Made by a program: the position numbers and the translations under genes. Shown here in pieces: positions 8,143 through 17,859 of a stretch of 64,000 nt of DNA (within the stretch, counting starts at the first letter, position 1; each line of letters opens with the position of its first letter). Below the pieces are notes generated by a model. The model made no database searches, was not told where the DNA came from, and saw only the letters and a program-made list of their open reading frames with translations. The stretch is taken from positions 186,001 through 250,000 of the forward strand of contig JACPNQ010000043.1 in assembly GCA_016185425.1 (NCBI GenBank), in the 5' to 3' direction. Origin of the DNA: Acidobacteriota bacterium (GTDB lineage: Bacteria > Acidobacteriota > Terriglobia > Bryobacterales > Bryobacteraceae).

Positions 8143-9101
8143 GCGCAATATCCCGACGCGGATTCCATGCCGCTGCTGCCACAAGTCTGCTCACCGGCTG
8201 CTCATCCAAACAGCCGCAGGGGCCGCCTCCTTTTTCCCGACGCTCCACAGTGGCTGTCCTTAAGGCCGCCAGCTATGACGACGATCTCACCCCGATCATC
8301 CTTGCCGGGCTCTCGCATGCAGGTCTGCCGGACGTCAAGGGAAAACGGGTGCTGCTGAAGCCGAACTTAGTCGAGTTCGACCACGCTACTGCTATCAACA
8401 CCAGTCCTCGCGTCGTCGTCGCCGCGTTCGAAGCGTTCCGCTCCCTCGGAGCCCATGTCACGATCGGCGAAGGTCCCGGCCACCGCCGCGACACCTTCGG
8501 CCTCACCGAAGAAGCCGGCTACTGGCGGCAGTTCCACGCTCTCGACGAGCACTTCGTCGACCTGAACCGTGACGATGTGAAATCAATCGGCCCCTTTCTG
8601 GGCCGCCCCGAATTCTTTTTTTCCGAGACACTGCTCGCGGCCGACCTTATCGTCTCGCTCCCCAAAATGAAAACGCATCACTGGGCCGGCGCGACGCTCT
8701 CCATGAAGAACTTCTTTGGCCTTGTCCCCGGCTCCATCTACGGATGGCCCAAGAACCTCCTCCACTACAACGGCATCGCGAATTCTATCGCCGCGCTGAA
8801 TCGCCAATTCCGCAACACGTTCGCCATCGTGGATGGCATCACCGGCATGGAAGGCAACGGCCCGATTCAGGGCCAACCGAAACACATGGGTGCCCTCGTC
8901 TTCGGCCGGGACATTGTCGCCGTGGACGCCACGTGTTGCCGTATGATGGGAATCGACCCGGCAAAAATAGACTATCTGCAACTCGCTGCGGATCTTGGCG
9001 CAATCTCCGCGTCCCAGATCGACCAACGCGGTGAAAATCCGGCCTCGCTTCGCCAGGAGTTCGGGCTTATTGAGCAGTTCAAACACCTTCGTCTTGCTTA
9101 A
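8139..9101 (+). CDS. DUF362 family Tat-exported lipoprotein
   Basis: This 320-residue protein begins with a twin-arginine leader (SRRGFHAAAATSLLTGCSS) that also contains a lipobox, with C21 as the likely lipidated cysteine. The rest is one DUF362 domain: KGKRVLLKPNLVE, then LPKMKTHHWAGATLSMKNFFG, then VDGITGMEGNGP and VAVDATCCRMMGIDP. DUF362 proteins are common in anaerobes and acidobacteria, some with ferredoxin domains; none is seen here and the biochemical role of the family is unclear. Overlap with the cyclase-like gene by ATGA, and a short gap to the FAD oxidoreductase, suggest a three-gene transcript. Confidence 0.85.
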   Translation: MSAISRRGFHAAAATSLLTGCSSKQPQGPPPFSRRSTVAVLKAASYDDDLTPIILAGLSHAGLPDVKGKRVLLKPNLVEFDHATAINTSPRVVVAAFEAFRSLGAHVTIGEGPGHRRDTFGLTEEAGYWRQFHALDEHFVDLNRDDVKSIGPFLGRPEFFFSETLLAADLIVSLPKMKTHHWAGATLSMKNFFGLVPGSIYGWPKNLLHYNGIANSIAALNRQFRNTFAIVDGITGMEGNGPIQGQPKHMGALVFGRDIVAVDATCCRMMGIDPAKIDYLQLAADLGAISASQIDQRGENPASLRQEFGLIEQFKHLRLA

Positions 9102-9135
9102 AGCGCCGTTGTATACCAGGTATCAGGATCACTCC

Positions 9136-10650
9136 GTGGAGCCTATCGCGACAAAACCCTCTGCTGATTCAACCCCTCCCGTTATTATCCTCGGCGCAGG
9201 CCCGGCGGGATTAACGGCTGCCTACGAGCTCCGCAAGAACGATATCCGATCCGTGGTCCTCGAAAAGGACAATACAGTTGGTGGCATCTCCCGGACTGCT
9301 GAATACAAGGGTTATCTGTTCGATATCGGTGGGCATCGCTTCTTCACTAAGGTCACGATTGTCCGCAAGATGTGGCAGGAAGTGCTCGGCGCCGACCTCC
9401 TCTCCCGCCCGCGGCTGTCCCGCATCTTCTATCGGCGCAAGTTCTTCCATTACCCGCTGCAGCCGATGAATGCGCTGTTTGGACTTGGTATCTTTGAATC
9501 CGCCCACTGCGGTCTCTCCTACCTCTGGGCTCGTGTCGTTCCCATCCGGCCCGAGGACAATTTCGAAGCCTGGGTATCGAACCGCTTCGGCCGCCGCCTC
9601 TTCAGGATCTTCTTCGAGTCCTACACAGAAAAAGTCTGGGGGATGTCCTGTAAAAAGATCCGCGCGGAGTGGGCCGCACAGCGAATTAAGGGCCTCTCAC
9701 TTCTCTCGCTCGTAAAGAACGCCCTTTTCGCGCCGAAGAGCAGCACGGCGATAAAGACTCTCATCCACGAATTCCAATACCCGCGCCGCGGGCCCGGAAT
9801 GATGTGGCAGCGCACGCGCGACATCGTCGAAGCCGCGGGCAGCACAGTCGAACTGAACACCGCCGTCGAAAAGATCTTTTGGGAACCGGGCCGCGTTACC
9901 GGTGTCTATGCCGGCGGCCACAGGTATTCCGGTGAATACTTCATCAGCTCCCTGCCCATTCGCGAACTGATCCAGAAGCTCGATCCACCCGCTCCCCCCA
10001 GACTCCTCCGTGCCGCGGAGGACTTTAACTATCGCGACTTTCTAACCGTCGCACTCATTGTGCGTTCGCCGGAACTCTTTCCCGACAACTGGATCTACAT
10101 TCACGAACCCGGTGTTAAGGTCGGCCGTATCCAGAACTTTAAGAATTGGAGCCCGGAGATGGTGCCCGACCCCGCCACGTCCTGTCTGGGTCTCGAGTAT
10201 TTCTGTTTCGAAGGGGACGGCCTCTGGAACACGCCGGACGCCGATCTGGTGGCGCTTGGCCGCAAGGAACTTGCGGAGCTCGGCCTCGCCCGCGCGGAGG
10301 ATATCGTCGACGGCGCGGTCGTCCGCATGGCCAAGGCTTATCCCGTCTACGACGACGTATATCAACGCGGAATCGACGCCATATGCGCCTTCCTCGCCGA
10401 GGTTCCCAACTTGCAGCTCGTCGGACGCAATGGCATGCACCGGTACAACAACCAGGACCACTCCATGCTCACCGCGATCCTCGCCGCGCGCAATATTGTG
10501 CATGAAATGCGCGGCGCCGGTCCCCACTACGATCTGTGGAAAGTGAATGCCGACGAGGATTATCACGAAGGTGCGGCGAACGACGGCGACGATGACTTCA
10601 GCGGCCTCGAATCGACCCAGCCGCTTGTTCCGGCGCCACTCTCAAAGTAG
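9136..10650 (+). CDS. FAD-dependent oxidoreductase, UDP-galactopyranose mutase / protoporphyrinogen oxidase-like
   Basis: I take the GTG at 9136 as start (504 residues) because the frame upstream lies inside the DUF362 gene; AGGA sits seven bases before it. A dinucleotide-binding Rossmann motif opens the domain (ILGAGPAGLTAAYEL, then VLEKDNTVGGISRT), followed by FDIGGHRFFTK, which is typical of the flavin amine-oxidase/UDP-galactopyranose mutase clan. Other family segments include FFESYTEKVWGMSC and a C-terminal RYNNQDHSMLTAI flavin-contact region. Members act on sugars, porphyrinogens or carotenoids. Next to a squalene-cyclase-like protein an isoprenoid substrate is imaginable, but sugar-nucleotide chemistry is equally compatible. 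It converges on the GNAT gene with a 9-bp overlap. Confidence 0.85.
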   Translation: MEPIATKPSADSTPPVIILGAGPAGLTAAYELRKNDIRSVVLEKDNTVGGISRTAEYKGYLFDIGGHRFFTKVTIVRKMWQEVLGADLLSRPRLSRIFYRRKFFHYPLQPMNALFGLGIFESAHCGLSYLWARVVPIRPEDNFEAWVSNRFGRRLFRIFFESYTEKVWGMSCKKIRAEWAAQRIKGLSLLSLVKNALFAPKSSTAIKTLIHEFQYPRRGPGMMWQRTRDIVEAAGSTVELNTAVEKIFWEPGRVTGVYAGGHRYSGEYFISSLPIRELIQKLDPPAPPRLLRAAEDFNYRDFLTVALIVRSPELFPDNWIYIHEPGVKVGRIQNFKNWSPEMVPDPATSCLGLEYFCFEGDGLWNTPDADLVALGRKELAELGLARAEDIVDGAVVRMAKAYPVYDDVYQRGIDAICAFLAEVPNLQLVGRNGMHRYNNQDHSMLTAILAARNIVHEMRGAGPHYDLWKVNADEDYHEGAANDGDDDFSGLESTQPLVPAPLSK

Positions 10651-11220
10651 AGGAACGTGCGGTGCCGCCGTCATAGGCAGGAACTTCTGCAATCGAGGAT
10701 CGTCCGCAATTTCGATCCCTCGCGCATACGGTCGAAATCCCATCTTGCGGTAGAAACCCAGCGCCCGGGGATCGTCCAACGTACACGTGTGCAGCCAAAC
10801 TCGCCGCGTCCGGCCGCTCCACGCCTCCCGCAGCGCATTCGCCATCATGGCGCGCCCTAGCCCGCGCCCCGTCTCACCCGGCGCCAGCCCAAACAACGAA
10901 ATTTCCACCTCGTCGGCCGCCGGCCGGTCCAACTCAACAAACCCGCGTCCGCCTTCAAATAGGAATACCCCGTATCCGGGCTTCCCAAGCCGGGCCCTTA
11001 ACTCCTGCTCGCTCATCCGCAGCCGGCTGAACCAGAGCCAATTCTCTCCAACACGCCGGAACATAGCCCGATATACCGACAGGTCGTCGAGCGGCATTCT
11101 CTCCCATCCATCGCCGAACGGTCCGTCAATCCAGTCCGGCCTCTCCGTCATCTCCATGTAAGTCACCACGGACGCCAACTTACCCGGAGGTAATGCATGA
11201 TATCCGTTCTCAATCGTCAT
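10642..11220 (-). CDS. GNAT family N-acetyltransferase
   Basis: The protein has 192 residues from the ATG at 11218-11220, whose ATGA overlaps the stop of the upstream phosphatase gene. The acetyl-CoA-binding motif A reads LAPGETGRGLGRAMMANAL, and the motif B region reads DDPRALGFYRKMGFRPYARG. It would transfer an acetyl group from acetyl-CoA to an unknown amine. Coupling to a PP2C phosphatase gives no substrate hint. Its end overlaps the convergent FAD oxidoreductase by 9 bp. Confidence 0.88.
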   Translation of the reverse strand: MTIENGYHALPPGKLASVVTYMEMTERPDWIDGPFGDGWERMPLDDLSVYRAMFRRVGENWLWFSRLRMSEQELRARLGKPGYGVFLFEGGRGFVELDRPAADEVEISLFGLAPGETGRGLGRAMMANALREAWSGRTRRVWLHTCTLDDPRALGFYRKMGFRPYARGIEIADDPRLQKFLPMTAAPHVPLL

Positions 11221-13814
11221 AGGAACCGCACCACAATCAGCGTCATATCGTCGTGCTGGGGTGTCCCGTCTGCAAACGCATCGGCCGCCGCCACAATCTT
11301 TGGAATCAACTCCCGCGCCGCGGCATCGCGATTCGCCAGCAAAAACCGACCGAGTGCATCCTCGCCCCACTCCTCATCGAGGGCGTTCATCGCCTCGCTC
11401 ACTCCATCGGTGAACCCGACCAGAACATCGCCACGCTCGATCGCCATCCGGCCCTGCGTGAACCGCGCCGGCCGGAACAACCCAACCACCGGTCCTCCGT
11501 CCTCCAGTCGCAACACCGTGTCTCCGCGTACGATCATCGGCGGACAATGCCCTCCATTCACGTAAGTCAGAACACGGTTCGCCGGATCGAACTGGCAATA
11601 AAACAGCGTCGCATACCGGTTCGATGGCGACGAATCGAAAATCAGCCGGTTCAACGTGCCTATCATCGCGCCCAGGTCGGCGGGCATCGACATCGCCTGC
11701 CCGCGTAACGCTGACTGCATACTCGCCATCAAAAGCGATGCCGGAACACCCTTACCGGACACATCGCCGATCGAGATCGCGAATAGCCCGGACTCGAGCG
11801 GCAGAAAATCATACGAATCCCCGCCCACTCCCCGCGCCGGACGGCAGTAGCCCCAATAGTCCAGCCCCGCAATCTCCGGCAGATTTTGCGGGAACAGGCG
11901 CTCCTGCACCTCCTGCGCAATCTCCACTTCGCGGTTCAACCGCTCCCTCTGCGCCACCGCTTCGGCGATCGCCGCCGCTAACTGGCTGTTCTCGAGCGCC
12001 AACCCGGTCTGAACGGCGACACTCTGGAGTAACTTTAAGTCATTTCCGGTGTAAGGTTCCTCGCTGCGTTTCCGGCCCATACTTACAAAGCCGAGTAACT
12101 TGTCCTTTACCGCCAATGGCAGTAGCAGCTCCGCGCCCGTGGCCCAGAGCCAAGCCGTCTCCTCGCCGCTCAGTCCCTCGCGATAGATCCAGGAATTGGA
12201 ATCGTCCATGTACACCCGCAGCGGGGCGCGGTCACGCCTCAACACTTCGGCCGTGCGCGCCGATTCCGGTAGCGGCGCAGACGTCCCGTGGTCGAAGCCC
12301 ATCGCGTAGGCCGGTTGGAACTGTCCGCCCTCTCGCAGCAATAGTGCGATCCGATCCACATGCAGCGCCTCGCTGATACGTGTCGCCACTTTCTCCAGCA
12401 GCAGCTTCGTTTCGACCATGGTCCGCACATCGTCGCTCAAATTCGCGAGCACAACTTCGGCATTGTACGCTTCACGAAAGAACCGCCGGTCCACCCACTT
12501 CGTCAACCATTCCGCCGCCCGCTGCAAGGCCAACACCACGAATGTTCCAATCGCGGCCACCTGCAGAATCCTCGGCCGGTTCATGCCCGGCTGCGTTGCC
12601 ATGATCACCGCCGTAAGGATTACGGCAACAATCAGCATTACCTGCAGAATCCGTATCCCGCGTGAAGCGAGAGCGTACTGCAATCCCTGCCGGATCACCA
12701 TGCTCAGCCCAAATGCGCGGTGCACGACGATCGCGTAGGCGAGAGTTACCGGAAAGAGGCACATGGCCAGCAGTGCCGGAATAATCACCCATCCCGACAA
12801 TGAGCCCATGTCGCGCCTCAGGATCAGCGACATGATTACGACAAGGAAAAGAGGAGTCAAAGCAAGCGTCGCGCCGAACAGGATCGTCCGCATTCTCCGC
12901 ACCGAGTCGATATCTTTCAATGCGAATCGCTTATAGGTCAGTAGCGCAAAAAAGCAACTGATTCCGCCCATCTGCAGAAGCTGGACGATACCACTCAAAC
13001 TGGTCAGGCGGTCAATCCAAATGCCCCATTTCTGCGGGTCGCCCCACGACGTAGCCGCACTCGTTGCCGCTAGCGTCAGAATACAAAATGCGAACAATAG
13101 GATCGCCAGAGTGCGGAGCCATGTGCGTCTATCCTGCCATTCTGTCCGGCGCGGAAACTCCCATGCGAAGAGAAACATGAAGAGTGGCCAGCACGCATTC
13201 GCGACGGCGTGCAACTCGTGGAATAGCGGACGCAGCAATCCCCAGGAAACGGGCAGGAAACCCGGATGGACGACCGAGTGGGAAAACGTGGTCACCATGC
13301 CAAGCAGCAGCCAGGCCTGGCGATCGCCAGGCCTCGCCAGTACCGTCCAAAAACCGACGAGCAGGCAGAGGAATGGCATTGCCACGGTCATCAAGACCAT
13401 GAAAACGACGCGGCCCGGAGACGAAGTTTCCGGGTGCGCGAACTCCAGTTGCCAACTCACTTCCCGCGGTACGCCATTCGGACTCTCAACATGCACCCTA
13501 ATCCGGTCGCCGGGAAAAGCCTTCTCCAATGCTTCAAATCGGGCCGCGTCGCCAACGTAAGGATATCCCTGCACGGCCAGGAGCCTGTCACCATTCTTGA
13601 GCCCGGCCTGCTTTGCCCGCTCGGATGCCCGCGAGACCGAAGGCCACGGCGGCACGACGGAAAAGCCCGGCGCGGCCTCATTCTCCGGCCAACGCAATTG
13701 GGTATAAAACTGAGTAGCCACGGCCGCCTGATAGCCGCCCAATAGCGCCATCGACAGAACGGCCAGAACGCGCAGCCGCCGTTCTCTGTTCCCCGTCTCC
13801 ATGGTGTCGGCCAT
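11217..13814 (-). CDS. Membrane PP2C (SpoIIE-type) Ser/Thr phosphatase with PDZ and GAF domains
   Basis: The 865-residue protein has an N-terminal membrane anchor, then a PDZ-like domain (residues ~55-120, with KQAGLKNGDRLLAVQG). A block of hydrophobic helices follows (~135-430), then a cytosolic GAF domain (~465-610) and a C-terminal SpoIIE/RsbU-type PP2C phosphatase (~650-864). The catalytic signature GGDSYDF (664-670) and the metal-binding segment SIGDVSGKGVPASLLMA (681-697) are intact, and a late metal aspartate is in HDDMTLIVV. Such phosphatases dephosphorylate anti-sigma-factor antagonists in partner-switching pathways. No anti-sigma kinase or antagonist gene lies nearby, so the partner is elsewhere. 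Only 31 bp separate its start from the divergent sulfatase. Confidence 0.9.
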   Translation of the reverse strand: MADTMETGNRERRLRVLAVLSMALLGGYQAAVATQFYTQLRWPENEAAPGFSVVPPWPSVSRASERAKQAGLKNGDRLLAVQGYPYVGDAARFEALEKAFPGDRIRVHVESPNGVPREVSWQLEFAHPETSSPGRVVFMVLMTVAMPFLCLLVGFWTVLARPGDRQAWLLLGMVTTFSHSVVHPGFLPVSWGLLRPLFHELHAVANACWPLFMFLFAWEFPRRTEWQDRRTWLRTLAILLFAFCILTLAATSAATSWGDPQKWGIWIDRLTSLSGIVQLLQMGGISCFFALLTYKRFALKDIDSVRRMRTILFGATLALTPLFLVVIMSLILRRDMGSLSGWVIIPALLAMCLFPVTLAYAIVVHRAFGLSMVIRQGLQYALASRGIRILQVMLIVAVILTAVIMATQPGMNRPRILQVAAIGTFVVLALQRAAEWLTKWVDRRFFREAYNAEVVLANLSDDVRTMVETKLLLEKVATRISEALHVDRIALLLREGGQFQPAYAMGFDHGTSAPLPESARTAEVLRRDRAPLRVYMDDSNSWIYREGLSGEETAWLWATGAELLLPLAVKDKLLGFVSMGRKRSEEPYTGNDLKLLQSVAVQTGLALENSQLAAAIAEAVAQRERLNREVEIAQEVQERLFPQNLPEIAGLDYWGYCRPARGVGGDSYDFLPLESGLFAISIGDVSGKGVPASLLMASMQSALRGQAMSMPADLGAMIGTLNRLIFDSSPSNRYATLFYCQFDPANRVLTYVNGGHCPPMIVRGDTVLRLEDGGPVVGLFRPARFTQGRMAIERGDVLVGFTDGVSEAMNALDEEWGEDALGRFLLANRDAAARELIPKIVAAADAFADGTPQHDDMTLIVVRFL

Positions 13815-13845
13815 TATCCCACGAGTGCGATAGAATGCCCCTTCT

Positions 13846-15150
13846 ATGTGGACCCGCCGGCAATTCCTGCGCGCGGCCGCCGTGCCGGCACTCGCTCAGG
13901 CCAGGCCCAAGCCGAACGTTCTGCTCATCCTCATCGACGACATGGGGTACGCCGACATCGGCTGCTTCGGCGCAAAGGATATCCTTACGCCGAACATCGA
14001 CCGTTTAGCTCGCGAAGGCACGAAGCTCACGGATTGTTATTCGAACGGTCCCGTCTGTACGCCCACCCGCTGCGGCTTGATGACCGGACGCTACCAACAG
14101 CGCTTCGGACTCGAATGGGCGCTTAGCCCCGGCCAAAAAGGCTATGGCCTCGAACCGCACAACAACACAATCGCACGCTATCTGAAAGCGGCTGGCTACA
14201 AGACGGCGATGTTCGGCAAATGGCACCTCGGCTATGAGCCTGAGTTCGGACCTAATCGTCACGGCTTCGACGAATTCTATGGGCTGTTGAGCGGCAATGT
14301 CGACCACTACTCGCACAAAGAGATCAACAACGAAGACGATTGGTTCGAAAACACCACGCCCGTCAAAGCCGCCGGCTATTCCACCGAGCTTCTGCGTGAC
14401 CGTGCATTGCGCTTTCTCGATGCCAACGCCGCCAGTCCATTCTTTCTTTATCTTCCGTTCAACTCGGTCCACTGGCCTTTCCAGGCGCCCGGGCGCTCGG
14501 ACGATGTCCGGCAACGCCCAACCTGGTTCAACGGCAGCCGCGAGAAGGACTATAAACCGATGCTCGAAGCGATCGACAACGCCATCGGCCAGGTACTCGC
14601 GAAGCTGGAGAGCAAAGGCGTGCTCGACAACACGCTGATCATCTTCACTAACGACAATGGCGGCGAGCGTCTCTCCGACAACCGCCCCTTCTTTCATCAC
14701 AAAGGCACGCTGTGGGAAGGTGGTATTCGCGTGCCCGGCATTGTGCGCTGGCCCGGCCGCGTTCCGGCGGGCGCCATCTCAGCCCAGGCCTGTGCATCCA
14801 TGGATTTCGCCGCGACGATCGCCGACGCGTGTGGCGTGGAGCCGGATGCGTCGCAGCCATTCGACGGAATCAGCCTTCTCCCGATACTCGAAGGAAAGCA
14901 GGCGGTGAAAGAGCGCACACTCTTCTGGCGCATTAATCGCATGAACCGTAAACAGACAGCCTGCCGCCGCGGCCGCTGGAAGTGGATCAACGATTCCGGT
15001 TTCGATCAACTCTACGATCTCTCGAAAGATCTCGCCGAGCGCAAGGATCTCGCCTACACCAATCCAAAAATGACCGCCGAGCTCGCCGCCGCTTATGCCG
15101 AATGGGAATCGATGCTGGCGAAAAATCCGCCGCCGAAGGTGATCGCATGA
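13846..15150 (+). CDS. Tat-exported sulfatase 1
   Basis: A 434-residue formylglycine-dependent sulfatase. A twin-arginine leader (TRRQFLRAAAVPALAQA) precedes the catalytic domain. Calcium ligands are in LIDDMGY (D31, D32), and the activation motif is CTPTRCGLMTG with C71 as the residue oxidised to formylglycine. Other family blocks are KWHLG and FTNDNGGE. It would remove sulfate esters from sugars in the periplasm or outside; the exact substrate is not readable. It is the first of three sulfatase genes with overlapping ends (ATGA overlap with the next). A TAGAAT -10-like hexamer lies at 13831-13836. No formylglycine-generating enzyme is encoded in the window. Confidence 0.92.
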   Translation: MWTRRQFLRAAAVPALAQARPKPNVLLILIDDMGYADIGCFGAKDILTPNIDRLAREGTKLTDCYSNGPVCTPTRCGLMTGRYQQRFGLEWALSPGQKGYGLEPHNNTIARYLKAAGYKTAMFGKWHLGYEPEFGPNRHGFDEFYGLLSGNVDHYSHKEINNEDDWFENTTPVKAAGYSTELLRDRALRFLDANAASPFFLYLPFNSVHWPFQAPGRSDDVRQRPTWFNGSREKDYKPMLEAIDNAIGQVLAKLESKGVLDNTLIIFTNDNGGERLSDNRPFFHHKGTLWEGGIRVPGIVRWPGRVPAGAISAQACASMDFAATIADACGVEPDASQPFDGISLLPILEGKQAVKERTLFWRINRMNRKQTACRRGRWKWINDSGFDQLYDLSKDLAERKDLAYTNPKMTAELAAAYAEWESMLAKNPPPKVIA

Positions 15151-16436
15151 TCGGCCGCCGCGCATTTCTAGGTTCACTCGCCTTAGCCGCGCAGCCGCCG
15201 CCGGCGCGGCCGAATGTCGTGGTCTTCCTGGCCGACGACATGGGTTGGGGCGACATCGGCTGCTTCGGCTCTCAGGACATCGTTACGCCGAATATCGATC
15301 GCCTCGCGGCCGAAGGCGTGAAGCTTACCGGCTGCTACGCGAACGGACCCGTTTGCACACCCACACGTTGCGGCCTGATGACCGGCCGCTATCAGCAGCG
15401 CTACGGCAAGGGGCTGGAATGGGCACTACTTCCAACCGGCGTCAACATTGGCCTCGATCCCAAACACACCACTCTGCCGCGTCTGCTGAAATCGGCCGGA
15501 TACAAAACCGGCATCTTCGGAAAGTGGCACTTAGGCCGCGAGACGCAGTTCAATCCGGTTCATCACGGCTTCGACGAATTCTTCGGGCTCACCGGCGGCA
15601 ATGTCGACATGTATTCGAAGGAGGATCGTTTCAAGAACTACGATCTCTACGATGGCTTGAAGAAGGCGCCGAGTCAGCCCGGTTATCTCACTGAGATGCT
15701 GGCCGCGCGCGCCGAGAGATTCATCACGGCTAATCGCGCCAACCCGTTCTTCTGTTATGTGCCGTTTAATGCGGTGCACTGGCCCTTCCAGGCGCCCAAC
15801 CGGCCGCAAACGGTGCGTTCACTCAAGACCTGGTATGACGGCACGAGGCTAGGTGAATACAAGCCGATGCTCGAAGCGATGGACGCCGCCATCGGGCGCA
15901 TCCTCAACACTCTCGATCGCCTCGGCCTTGCCGATAACACGCTCGTCATCTTCACGAACGATAACGGCGGTGAGCGTCTTTCCGACAACGGCCCCTTCCG
16001 CCATCACAAGGCGACGTTATGGGAGGGCGGCATCCGCGTGCCTGGTTTGATTCGATGGCCCGGCAAGCTGCCGAAGGCGAAGACCAGCCGTCAGACATGC
16101 GTCTCGATGGATTTCACGGCGACTATTGCCGCGGCCTGCGGTGTTACCGCCGCGCCGTCCGAGCCTTTCGATGGCATCGATCTCACGCCGATCCTCGCCG
16201 GCCGTGAGGCGGAGCGTGACCGTGATCTCTTCTGGCGCATCAACCAACCGAAGCAGATCGTGCGCGCGGTGCGCAGCGGCACGTGGAAATTCGTGCTCGA
16301 CGGCGGCATCGGCAACCTCTACGATCTCTCGAAGGACTCCGGCGAGACGCGCGACCTGTTCTACGTCTATCCTGAAATCGCCGAGACGCTGCGCAAGAAA
16401 TACGAAGCCTGGGAGAAGTCATTGCCAAATGCCTAA
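15147..16436 (+). CDS. Tat-exported sulfatase 2
   Basis: A 429-residue paralogue of the preceding sulfatase. The chosen ATG at 15147 sits in the ATGA overlap and gives a Tat leader (GRRAFLGSLALAA). D30 and D31 (FLADDMGWGDIGCFG) and the activation motif CTPTRCGLMTGRYQQR with C70 are conserved. The blocks GKWHLGRE, FTNDNGGERLSDN and the C-terminal FWRINQ match sulfatase 1, indicating tandem duplication followed by divergence. An additional lysine-glycine pair after the GRYQQRYG segment distinguishes it. It probably works on the same sulfated polymer as its neighbours. Confidence 0.92.
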   Translation: MIGRRAFLGSLALAAQPPPARPNVVVFLADDMGWGDIGCFGSQDIVTPNIDRLAAEGVKLTGCYANGPVCTPTRCGLMTGRYQQRYGKGLEWALLPTGVNIGLDPKHTTLPRLLKSAGYKTGIFGKWHLGRETQFNPVHHGFDEFFGLTGGNVDMYSKEDRFKNYDLYDGLKKAPSQPGYLTEMLAARAERFITANRANPFFCYVPFNAVHWPFQAPNRPQTVRSLKTWYDGTRLGEYKPMLEAMDAAIGRILNTLDRLGLADNTLVIFTNDNGGERLSDNGPFRHHKATLWEGGIRVPGLIRWPGKLPKAKTSRQTCVSMDFTATIAAACGVTAAPSEPFDGIDLTPILAGREAERDRDLFWRINQPKQIVRAVRSGTWKFVLDGGIGNLYDLSKDSGETRDLFYVYPEIAETLRKKYEAWEKSLPNA

Positions 16437-17859
16437 GCTCACTCGGCGCGCCTTCGTGGCCACCGCGGCCGCCACTGCTCGCGCAGCGGAATCGCGGCCG
16501 AACATTGTTTTCCTCATGCCCGATCAGCACCGGTATCATGCCGTCGGCTGTCTCGGCAACGACGATGTGAAGACGCCGCATATCGATAAGCTCGCCTCCG
16601 AGGGCGTGAGCCTCCATCACACATTCGCCAACACACCGGTATGCTGCCCGGCGCGCGCGATTCTGCTCACCGGGCAGTATTGCCACAGGAACGGGATGGT
16701 GGCCAATGACCTGCGTCTGCGCGAAGAGAGTGTGAGCTTTGCGGAAGTGTTGGCGAAAGCCGGGTATCGCACCGGATTCGCCGGCAAGTGGCATCTCGAC
16801 GGCGGCCAGCGCGAACCGGGCTGGGTGCCGCCGGGCCCTCGACGGCAGGGCTTCGAATTCTGGGCCGCGCACCAGTGCAGCCACAGGCATTTCGAGAATC
16901 ACTACTTTCGCGATACTCCGCAAGCCATCGAGTTCGGCAAGTTCGAAGCCGAAGGCTGGGGCGATGTCGCCGTCGAATTCCTGGAAGGTGCGAAGAAAGA
17001 CAAGCGTCCCTTCTACCTCACCGTGCAGTGGGGGCCGCCGCACGACCCCTACAAGGCGCCGGCCGAGTACACGCGGCACTACGATCCCGGAAAGCTAACC
17101 ATGCGGGCGAACTACAAAGCCGGGAAGGGACCATCGGCCGCATTGATTGCCGAGTACTACGGCATGGTAACGGCGATTGACGATCAAGTCGGCCGTTTGA
17201 TGGCGAAGCTCGATGAACTGGGCCTGCGCGAAAACACGATCGTGCTTTACTCCTCCGATCACGGCGACATGCTTGGTTCGCAGGGCGAGCGTTTGAAGCG
17301 CAAACCGTGGGAAGAATCGATCCGCGTGCCCGGCGTGTTGCGTTGGCCCGGCCGCGTGAAGCCCGGTTCGCACAGCGATGTCTTCTTCACACACGTCGAC
17401 TTCGCGCCGACGCTGCTCGGCATGGCGGGAATCACGCCGCCGAAAACGATGCAGGGACATGATCTGTCAAAACCAATCGTGGAGGGCAAGGGCAAGTCAC
17501 CGGACTCGGCGTTCTTTCAGATTTTTGGCCCATTCGCGGGTGATGGAACCAGTGCCGGTTGGCGCGGCGTCCGCACCGCCACGCATATGTACGCGCGATA
17601 TCAGGACAAGCCGTGGGTGTTATACGACCTCAAGGCGGATCCGTATCAACAGTACAATCTGATCGGGAAGCCCGAGGCGGCCGCCGTACACGTGGCGATG
17701 GAGAAACGCCTGGCGCGCTGGATGAAAGAGACCGGCGACTCCTGGAGCAGCAATTGGAGCTACCCGGTGGAGGACGCCGGCCGCCTGTATAAGCACAAGA
17801 CCTTCTTCACAGTCCAGGAGTATCTGGACTGGGCGAAGGCCCATCCGGAATCGGCTTAG
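16429..17859 (+). CDS. Tat-exported sulfatase 3, divergent subfamily
   Basis: A 476-residue sulfatase starting at ATG 16429, which overlaps the previous stop by eight bases. The leader is TRRAFVATAAATARA. The calcium site reads MPDQHR rather than the DDMG form of the two upstream enzymes, and the activation motif is CCPARAILLTG with C72 as the formylglycine site. The segments FAGKWHLDGG, YSSDHGDMLGSQG and LYDLKADPYQQYNL place it with choline-sulfatase/arylsulfatase-like enzymes distinct from the first two. The C-terminal extension is longer. It converges on the TonB receptor gene, sharing bases of the stop codons (TTAG at 17856-17859). Confidence 0.92.
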   Translation: MPKLTRRAFVATAAATARAAESRPNIVFLMPDQHRYHAVGCLGNDDVKTPHIDKLASEGVSLHHTFANTPVCCPARAILLTGQYCHRNGMVANDLRLREESVSFAEVLAKAGYRTGFAGKWHLDGGQREPGWVPPGPRRQGFEFWAAHQCSHRHFENHYFRDTPQAIEFGKFEAEGWGDVAVEFLEGAKKDKRPFYLTVQWGPPHDPYKAPAEYTRHYDPGKLTMRANYKAGKGPSAALIAEYYGMVTAIDDQVGRLMAKLDELGLRENTIVLYSSDHGDMLGSQGERLKRKPWEESIRVPGVLRWPGRVKPGSHSDVFFTHVDFAPTLLGMAGITPPKTMQGHDLSKPIVEGKGKSPDSAFFQIFGPFAGDGTSAGWRGVRTATHMYARYQDKPWVLYDLKADPYQQYNLIGKPEAAAVHVAMEKRLARWMKETGDSWSSNWSYPVEDAGRLYKHKTFFTVQEYLDWAKAHPESA

